DNA of 64,000 nucleotides from Pedobacter ureilyticus. Lineage in GTDB: Bacteria; Bacteroidota; Bacteroidia; Sphingobacteriales; Sphingobacteriaceae. The stretch's first letter is position 1. Each line of letters begins with the position of its first letter. This document shows positions 59,096-64,000 of this stretch, in pieces. The stretch lies in NCBI RefSeq assembly GCF_005925345.1, contig NZ_SSHJ01000002.1:335405-399404 (forward strand), read 5' to 3'. The notes under the pieces were generated by a model that searched no databases, was not told the DNA's origin, and saw only the letters and a program-made list of their open reading frames with translations. The translations under genes and the position numbers were made by a program.

Positions 59096-59743
59096 TTATA
59101 TCCCTAAACAGTTTTCGCTCTTGTAAAAAACAGACGTTGCCTTATTGTAGAATAAACCTGGAGAAATCCCAGAGAACAAAATTTCTTTAAATCCTAAGTT
59201 CTTCAAGAAAACTCTTGCCTCTTCGTAAGTTTCACGTTCAGAGTCATCTAAAACCAAAACTCCTTTTTCTGTTAGAGCCTCTACACTGTGTTTGCAACAA
59301 TTTACGCGGTCTCTTCCATCCACAATAATCACATCAAACTTTTCGTTTAACAATTTTGCCTTTTGGCTGTACTCGCCATTGGTTTCCAGTTTAGTGAAAA
59401 TCATTTCTGCATTTGGCGCTTTTTCGTTCACTATCTTTTTATACCAAGCTTCATCATGTTCTACCGAAACTACTCGCTTTACGTTTTTAGCGTAAAACAA
59501 CGTTGAGTTTCCAGAGCCATACTCAAAAATGGTTAAATCTTTGTGCAGCCGTGCTTTAATAAAGTCGATGAAAGAGTAAGTAACCCACGGAATAGGCTGG
59601 TTGTTTGCATCTACAGCCTGATGGTTATCGAAAGCGGTAAACCAACCAATAGATGCCAGATAGCCCTTATGACCATAAGATAATAGGGCAGCCAAACGCT
59701 TTGGTTTAGCCAATAAGGTTGCTAGTGCTTTAAGTTTGCTCAA
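59096..59743 (-). CDS. SAM-dependent methyltransferase (surface-glycan locus)
   Basis: A 215-residue class I methyltransferase. Motif I is TIFEYGSGNSTLFYAK, followed by VVSVEHDEAWY and FDVIIVDGRDRVNC. It overlaps the flippase gene by 4 bases (ATGA), so the two are translationally coupled, which implies a glycan-related substrate. Relatives act on sugars or small molecules; the precise substrate is unknown. Confidence 0.87.
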   Translation of the reverse strand: MSKLKALATLLAKPKRLAALLSYGHKGYLASIGWFTAFDNHQAVDANNQPIPWVTYSFIDFIKARLHKDLTIFEYGSGNSTLFYAKNVKRVVSVEHDEAWYKKIVNEKAPNAEMIFTKLETNGEYSQKAKLLNEKFDVIIVDGRDRVNCCKHSVEALTEKGVLVLDDSERETYEEARVFLKNLGFKEILFSGISPGLFYNKATSVFYKSENCLGI

Positions 59744-61071
59744 CGTTTAAATATTTTTTGAAAAAGTGTGACCAAAAATAATGATTTTAACATCATCAAT
59801 CCTTGTTTATGCGTTTTTGGGATAATGAGTATGAAGAAGGTGGCGACGAAATAAGCTGCAAGTGTAGCAATGGCAGCCCCCATAATACCATATTTGGGTA
59901 TGAGGTAAATATTTAACGCGATATTTACAACTGCACCAACTCCAGTTCTAATCAGAGATATTTTGGTGTAGCCTTCGGCGATAAGATATTGGCTACTGGC
60001 AGAGCCTAGAAAAACGAAAATTCCAGCCCAAACATGTACCGATAGTACCGGTGCGCCACTCCAAAATTCTTCTTTGTAAATTATTCTGTAAGCCAGAGGC
60101 GATACGAAAGTGGTAACTATGGCAATGCTCAAGCTCATCCAAACCATTAAATCGTACATGTTTTGTAGCCGCTTTTTGTAGCGGTTTGGGTCGTCTCGTT
60201 TGGCATTCATAATGGCAGGAAAAACCGAGGTAACAATAGCCACGGGAATAAAATACCAGCTTTCGCTCAGTTGCACAACGGTAGAATAAATGCCTAATTC
60301 GCCAGATCCGAGGTAGTTATCTACCATGAGCTGGTCTATTTTCATATATAATGAAACGAGTATGGCAGAAAAAGCTAAAGGCCAAGAATTAGCAAGTAAG
60401 TGCTTGCCCAGGCTCTTGTTGTATTTCCATTTCGATAAACGATCTGCCTTTTTTTGATAGAAATGAAGATAACCAAAAGCTAAAATAACCGTATCGAAAA
60501 ATATGGCCCAAACAAACCAAATCAGTTCTGCATGATTTAAAATCAGTGTTAATTTAATTAGCGCAGAAACAAGATTGCCAAATATTTGGGTAAAGGTTAC
60601 ATATTTAGCCTGTACCGTTGATTGGAAATAGCTATCTGTAATGTAAAAAGCTTGGCTTACGCCACTTAAGCCTATAATTAAAATATAGCTTAAAGGGGTT
60701 TGTGTTGGGGTAAAGAAACTCTGATTAATTAAATAGCCAAGGTAAATCAAAGGCATTGCGGCTAAACCTCCAATCAGTTTTAAGCGTAGGGAAGTGCCTA
60801 AAAGTTCATCTCGTTTTTCGGGGTGTTTCAATAGCTCTCTAGTGGTAAAACCATCTAGGCCTAATGCAGCGGCGGCAATAAAAAAAGCAACAAACGCCTG
60901 GGGGTAGTTGAGTAAGCCATTTTGATCTTTGCCTAGGTAATTTGCAATAGCAAAGCCTACAACAACCTTAATTAATAAACTACCCACACGAGCTAGTATT
61001 AACCAGCCGGTATTTTTCAAATACTTTTGCAGGGCATCTTGGTCAAAACCTTTAATATGGGGCAGTTTCAT
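59740..61071 (-). CDS. Polysaccharide flippase (Wzx/MurJ-like, MOP family)
   Basis: A 443-residue inner-membrane protein with about twelve helices. The N-terminus LARVGSLLIKVVVGFAIANYLGKDQNGLLNYPQAF and the conserved helix LDGFTTRELLKHPEKRDELLGTSLRLK are typical of oligosaccharide flippases. It would move lipid-linked glycan repeat units across the membrane for the neighbouring glycosyltransferases. The methyltransferase downstream overlaps it. Confidence 0.92.
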   Translation of the reverse strand: MKLPHIKGFDQDALQKYLKNTGWLILARVGSLLIKVVVGFAIANYLGKDQNGLLNYPQAFVAFFIAAAALGLDGFTTRELLKHPEKRDELLGTSLRLKLIGGLAAMPLIYLGYLINQSFFTPTQTPLSYILIIGLSGVSQAFYITDSYFQSTVQAKYVTFTQIFGNLVSALIKLTLILNHAELIWFVWAIFFDTVILAFGYLHFYQKKADRLSKWKYNKSLGKHLLANSWPLAFSAILVSLYMKIDQLMVDNYLGSGELGIYSTVVQLSESWYFIPVAIVTSVFPAIMNAKRDDPNRYKKRLQNMYDLMVWMSLSIAIVTTFVSPLAYRIIYKEEFWSGAPVLSVHVWAGIFVFLGSASSQYLIAEGYTKISLIRTGVGAVVNIALNIYLIPKYGIMGAAIATLAAYFVATFFILIIPKTHKQGLMMLKSLFLVTLFQKIFKR

Positions 61072-61174
61072 CAGTGTGTTGCGGTGGTGTTTTTTAATAT
61101 CTGCTGAAGCCCGAATGTTTAAATAGGTTTAGCCATTTTGTACAAGGGCGCCTTATAGCGCAAAGATGCAAAAA

Positions 61175-61699
61175 TTAGCTTTGTTGCTTAAAACTATTTT
61201 CGATACGTTTCAATTGTTTGTAATGATGATTGAGATGAATTTGGATAAATCGCAACCATTGCTTGGCATCGAGATAGCCTAATACGGGATGTTTGACCTT
61301 CATTTTGGGATTAGCGGTTCCAATTTTTGGAAAAGTTTGTGCAAGCTGTAGCTCAAAATCAGTAATGAATTGTTGGGCTGCGGTAACGCTGATTTTCTTC
61401 ACCCTAGCAGCGATCTTCGCAGGCGCCTTGTATTTTCTTCCAGGGGGAAGTGAGCCGAAAAACAAAATCAATTTTACGACAAATGCAGTAGGTTTGTTTT
61501 TCCCTTCTCCATTAATGCAATTATTCAAAGCCATCAAAGAAAGCAAGCTCGCATCGAAAATGTGCGCATAAACCTCGCTGTAGCTCCAACCACCAATTGG
61601 CGGTTCTAGTTGGAAATCGGCGGCGCCAAAACCATTTAATTTCTGCCGATAAGCTGCTGCGGTTTTTAAAATAGATTGATATATTTTCTCGATGCTCAT
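61175..61699 (-). CDS. DinB-like four-helix metal-binding protein
   Basis: A 174-residue DinB/YfiT-type protein. The three metal-binding His are seen as GWSYSEVYAHIFD and, near the end, IHLNHHYKQLKRI. Such proteins often act as thiol-dependent transferases, but no substrate is known here. Alone, reading left; its start lies about 45 bases from the HAD stop. Confidence 0.87.
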   Translation of the reverse strand: MSIEKIYQSILKTAAAYRQKLNGFGAADFQLEPPIGGWSYSEVYAHIFDASLLSLMALNNCINGEGKNKPTAFVVKLILFFGSLPPGRKYKAPAKIAARVKKISVTAAQQFITDFELQLAQTFPKIGTANPKMKVKHPVLGYLDAKQWLRFIQIHLNHHYKQLKRIENSFKQQS

Positions 61700-61743
61700 A
61701 AGCGAAAGTAACGTCTATTTTGGCAAAATCTTTTAAAATACTA

Positions 61744-62433
61744 TTAAAATTGGTTTAAAAGCTCTTCCAAATGATGGATGTGTTCTTTGACATCATCTGG
61801 TTTATCGACTCTTAATGGATTGAAGAAAATAGCCCTCATTCCAAAATTCTGGGCACCATACACATCGGCTTCAAGGCTATCACCAATCATAATGCTTTCT
61901 GGCTTTTTTGCTTTTGCCAAATTTAGGGCGTGTTCAAAAATGGCTTGATCGGGTTTGTTTACGCCAACATCTTCAGATATCACTACATTTTTAAAATATG
62001 GATTTAACTTGGATACGGTCATTTTAGTTACCACGGCCTCCTTAAATCCATTAGAAATAATGTGCAAATGGTATTTTTTTTGCAGGTAGGCCAATACATT
62101 TTCGGCACCGTCAAAGAGATGGGTTTTGGTAGGTCCCATGGCCACATAATCTGCCTCAAAATTGGCAGGTATCAACTCTGGATGTAAGCCCAAGTCAATA
62201 AAGGTTTTGCGGAAGCGTTCTGCTCTTAAAGCCTCTTTAGTGATTTTACCCACATGGTATTGCGCCCAAAGCTGATGATTGTTTACAGTATAAGTTGTAA
62301 TGAAATCCTCCGCAGATGTTAACCCTAATTCCTTAAGCTTATAAATTTCGTACAGCTCCATCAGGGTTTCCTGAGCATTACGGTCAAAATCCCAGATGGT
62401 ATGGTCGAGGTCGAAGAAAATGTGTTTGATCAT
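61744..62433 (-). CDS. HAD-superfamily phosphatase (YjjG nucleotidase type)
   Basis: A 229-residue HAD phosphatase. The catalytic D8-L-D10 is in FFDLDHTIWDFD; motif II is HIISNGF and motif IV MIGDSLEADVYGAQNFGM. The helical cap between residues 18 and 90 and the IWDFDRNAQETL start are characteristic of the YjjG pyrimidine 5'-nucleotidase branch. It may clean up unusual nucleotides, in line with the nearby upp gene, but they are not an operon. Confidence 0.9.
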   Translation of the reverse strand: MIKHIFFDLDHTIWDFDRNAQETLMELYEIYKLKELGLTSAEDFITTYTVNNHQLWAQYHVGKITKEALRAERFRKTFIDLGLHPELIPANFEADYVAMGPTKTHLFDGAENVLAYLQKKYHLHIISNGFKEAVVTKMTVSKLNPYFKNVVISEDVGVNKPDQAIFEHALNLAKAKKPESIMIGDSLEADVYGAQNFGMRAIFFNPLRVDKPDDVKEHIHHLEELLNQF

Positions 62434-62467
62434 GCTTATTAAGTAAGACCAAAGTTAAGGATAATGA

Positions 62468-63220
62468 TTAAAATAAGTGTGTTTTGTCATTTAGACTAAT
62501 CCTTAAAATCTTTGCGACATTTCTATCGGAAGAGTATTTTAGCGTTAAAATATCATTTTCTAAAGTCATTTCCTCAAATTGCTGCTCTGGAACGGTTGCA
62601 GTTAGTCTGTCTTGAAATGGGATTTTCAAGCGTTTCTTTTTATCAAGGTATTCTATAATTAAATGCTTTTGGTTAGCTGAAAAGTATACTATGAAATTAA
62701 AGTTGTATCTCGGGTTGTCATAAAGTTTTTCGATACATATTAATTGGTTAAATTCATCCAATATCTTGCCATTGTATTTATCAATTAGCGTATAAATACA
62801 AGGACCATTAGCAGGGCATCCACTTCTAAATAATAATCCCGATTTAAATTCTTTTATTAAATGATAGCTAAGTCTATAGGTATAGCCGTAATATTCTAAA
62901 GCAACAGTATCTAATATAAACTTTTCCTTCTTTTTGTTTTCAAGTGTTAGCCAAATCTTATCGCAATTGTATTGCCAGTAAATAGTCGATTGATTAGAAA
63001 ACTGTGTTGTATCGCAAGACACAGTTGCTCCATTCATTAGCGTGTCTTTATCACAGAAACAGTTGGTGCGATCTTTAGGCGAAACTTTAACCCTGCTTTT
63101 CTGTATTGAAGTGTTAGTTTGTATTACTGCTACATTTTTACGCTCCGCTTCGTGTGAGTAATTACACGCTGAAAAGTATATAAATGAAAGAAATAAACAG
63201 ATAAAGATTTTTATTTTCAT
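62468..63220 (-). CDS. Putative lipoprotein, unknown function
   Basis: A 250-residue protein with a lipoprotein signal (MKIKIFICLFLSFIYFSAC). The mature part is beta-rich with several Cys (TNCFCDKDTLMNGATVSC, FRSGCPANGPC), giving possible disulphides. I do not recognise the family. It follows upp after 6 bases on the same strand, so it is probably co-transcribed, although a functional link is not evident. Confidence 0.75.
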   Translation of the reverse strand: MKIKIFICLFLSFIYFSACNYSHEAERKNVAVIQTNTSIQKSRVKVSPKDRTNCFCDKDTLMNGATVSCDTTQFSNQSTIYWQYNCDKIWLTLENKKKEKFILDTVALEYYGYTYRLSYHLIKEFKSGLLFRSGCPANGPCIYTLIDKYNGKILDEFNQLICIEKLYDNPRYNFNFIVYFSANQKHLIIEYLDKKKRLKIPFQDRLTATVPEQQFEEMTLENDILTLKYSSDRNVAKILRISLNDKTHLF

Positions 63221-63226
63221 TAACTC

Positions 63227-63871
63227 CTACTGTTTTACGCCATAAGCTAAATCTCCAGCATCGCCTAAGCCCGGTACAATATAACTTTTGCTGGTCATTT
63301 CTTCATCAATAGCGCCTAACCATAAATCTGCTTTTGGCAAATTGGCACGCACATGCTTTACACCTTCGGTACTAGCAATGGCAGCAACAATATGTAGTTT
63401 TTCAATGTGATAGGTGTTGATCAATTCCTTTGCACAAAGCACAATACTTAAGCCAGTAGCCAACATAGGATCAGCTAAGATTACCGTTTTTCCCTCTAAA
63501 TCTGGTGCCGAAATGTGTTCCATTTGTATGACGAAATTGCCGTTCTTTTTGATTTTGCGGTAAGCGGTTATAAAAGCAGATTCAGCATGATCGAAAACAC
63601 TTAACAAACCTTGATGCATGGGTAAGCCCGCCCTCAAAATGGTAGCCAAAACAGGTTGCTGCTCTAAAACCGAACTCTTAGCAATGCCTAGTGGTGTTTG
63701 GGTTTCTACTTCCTTATATTTCAAGGTTTTGCTGATCTCGTAGGCAAAGAATGCGCCCAAACGTTCCAAATTTTTCCGGAAGCGCATGGCATCTTTCTGA
63801 ATTTGCTCATCTCTCAGCTCGGCAATAAATGTTCTGGCGATAGAGTTTTGCTTGCTTAGGTCGTATATCAT
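63227..63871 (-). CDS. upp: Uracil phosphoribosyltransferase
   Basis: Salvages uracil to UMP with PRPP. The PRPP-binding motif is VILADPMLATG, the flexible loop region ATILRAGLPMHQGLL, and the uracil-binding C-terminus YIVPGLGDAGDLAYG. Its 214 residues match the family. It precedes the lipoprotein gene by 6 bases on the minus strand. Confidence 0.95.
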   Translation of the reverse strand: MIYDLSKQNSIARTFIAELRDEQIQKDAMRFRKNLERLGAFFAYEISKTLKYKEVETQTPLGIAKSSVLEQQPVLATILRAGLPMHQGLLSVFDHAESAFITAYRKIKKNGNFVIQMEHISAPDLEGKTVILADPMLATGLSIVLCAKELINTYHIEKLHIVAAIASTEGVKHVRANLPKADLWLGAIDEEMTSKSYIVPGLGDAGDLAYGVKQ

Positions 63872-63895
63872 GTCAGGGAAATCGCTTTTAACATT

Positions 63896-64000
63896 TTAGC
63901 CAGCGATGAGTTTGCTTCTAAACTCGTCGTCCAAAGCAGCCCGTTTTCGTTTCTGTGGTTTGCTGCTTTTCGATTCTGTTTCCCTTTCGATGATATTCAA
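63896..64000 (-). CDS. C-terminal fragment of an unidentified gene
   Basis: A minus-strand frame open from the window edge and ending with TAA at 63896-63898. It encodes about 34 residues of charged, basic sequence (SKSSKPQKRKRAALDDEF...). Too little is visible to name it; the gene starts beyond the window. It lies just upstream of upp in the same direction. Confidence 0.5.
   Translation of the reverse strand: MNIIERETESKSSKPQKRKRAALDDEFRSKLIAG

Overview
The window is chromosomal DNA from a Bacteroidota bacterium, most likely family Sphingobacteriaceae (Pedobacter-like). The grounds are SusC/SusD outer-membrane proteins, a type IX secretion (gliding-type) C-terminal domain, a NagB fused to a PIG-L domain, the Bacteroidota N-acyl-ornithine form of the arginine pathway, TAnnTTTG-type promoter boxes and low GC. 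The genus call is an inference from protein style, not from rRNA.

Region 1 (1-14089) is one co-directional arginine operon: argG, argC, argD, argF' (acyl-ornithine carbamoyltransferase), argB, proC, argE and argH. Foreign-looking cargo separates the biosynthetic genes: a GNAT, a REP-associated tyrosine transposase (RAYT) with its palindromes, a four-helix-bundle protein, a DUF1016 PDDEXK nuclease, a VOC protein, and a Fic-GNAT pair. Two enzymes, ArgC and ArgF', also carry in-frame copies of one palindromic DNA element, read in different frames. Six TTTGCAA sites spaced about 20-21 bp apart lie over the Fic promoter.

Region 2 (14148-29271) holds envelope and amino-sugar genes: a secreted phosphatase/nuclease-fold protein, MscS, a Gfo/Idh oxidoreductase, a membrane coiled-coil protein, a GHL10 glycosidase, an M16 peptidase, a DUF5009 sugar acetyltransferase-like protein, NagB-PIG-L and AnmK. 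Together with a NagZ-like GH3 at 47147 these suggest recycling of cell-wall amino sugars. Region 3 (29338-38512) has a DeoR regulator divergent from a SusC-SusD-DUF4397 operon, followed by a beta-helix protein exported by type IX secretion.

Region 4 (38545-50639) has a CsbD-like small protein, an S41 protease, a tRNA-Ser locus, DPP-IV, cytochrome c, a PQQ-type sugar dehydrogenase, a beta-barrel protein, GH3, a conserved unknown and a DJ-1/PfpI protein. The tRNA-Ser locus holds a decayed tRNA copy with two related 20-nt inserts, then a frameshifted GIY-YIG gene, then the intact tRNA. Region 5 (50828-61071) is a surface-polysaccharide locus with three glycosyltransferases, two methyltransferases and a flippase. 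A tricorn-like protease, a MntA-HepT toxin-antitoxin pair and a second GIY-YIG gene interrupt it; that GIY-YIG gene is enclosed by 49-bp inverted repeats. Region 6 (61175-64000) has a DinB protein, a HAD phosphatase, a lipoprotein, upp and a partial gene.

Several families of interspersed palindromes fill the intergenic spaces. The strongest candidates for something undescribed are the GIY-YIG gene enclosed by REP arms, the tRNA-Ser/GIY-YIG locus, the palindromes translated inside arginine enzymes, and the phased iterons in front of fic.
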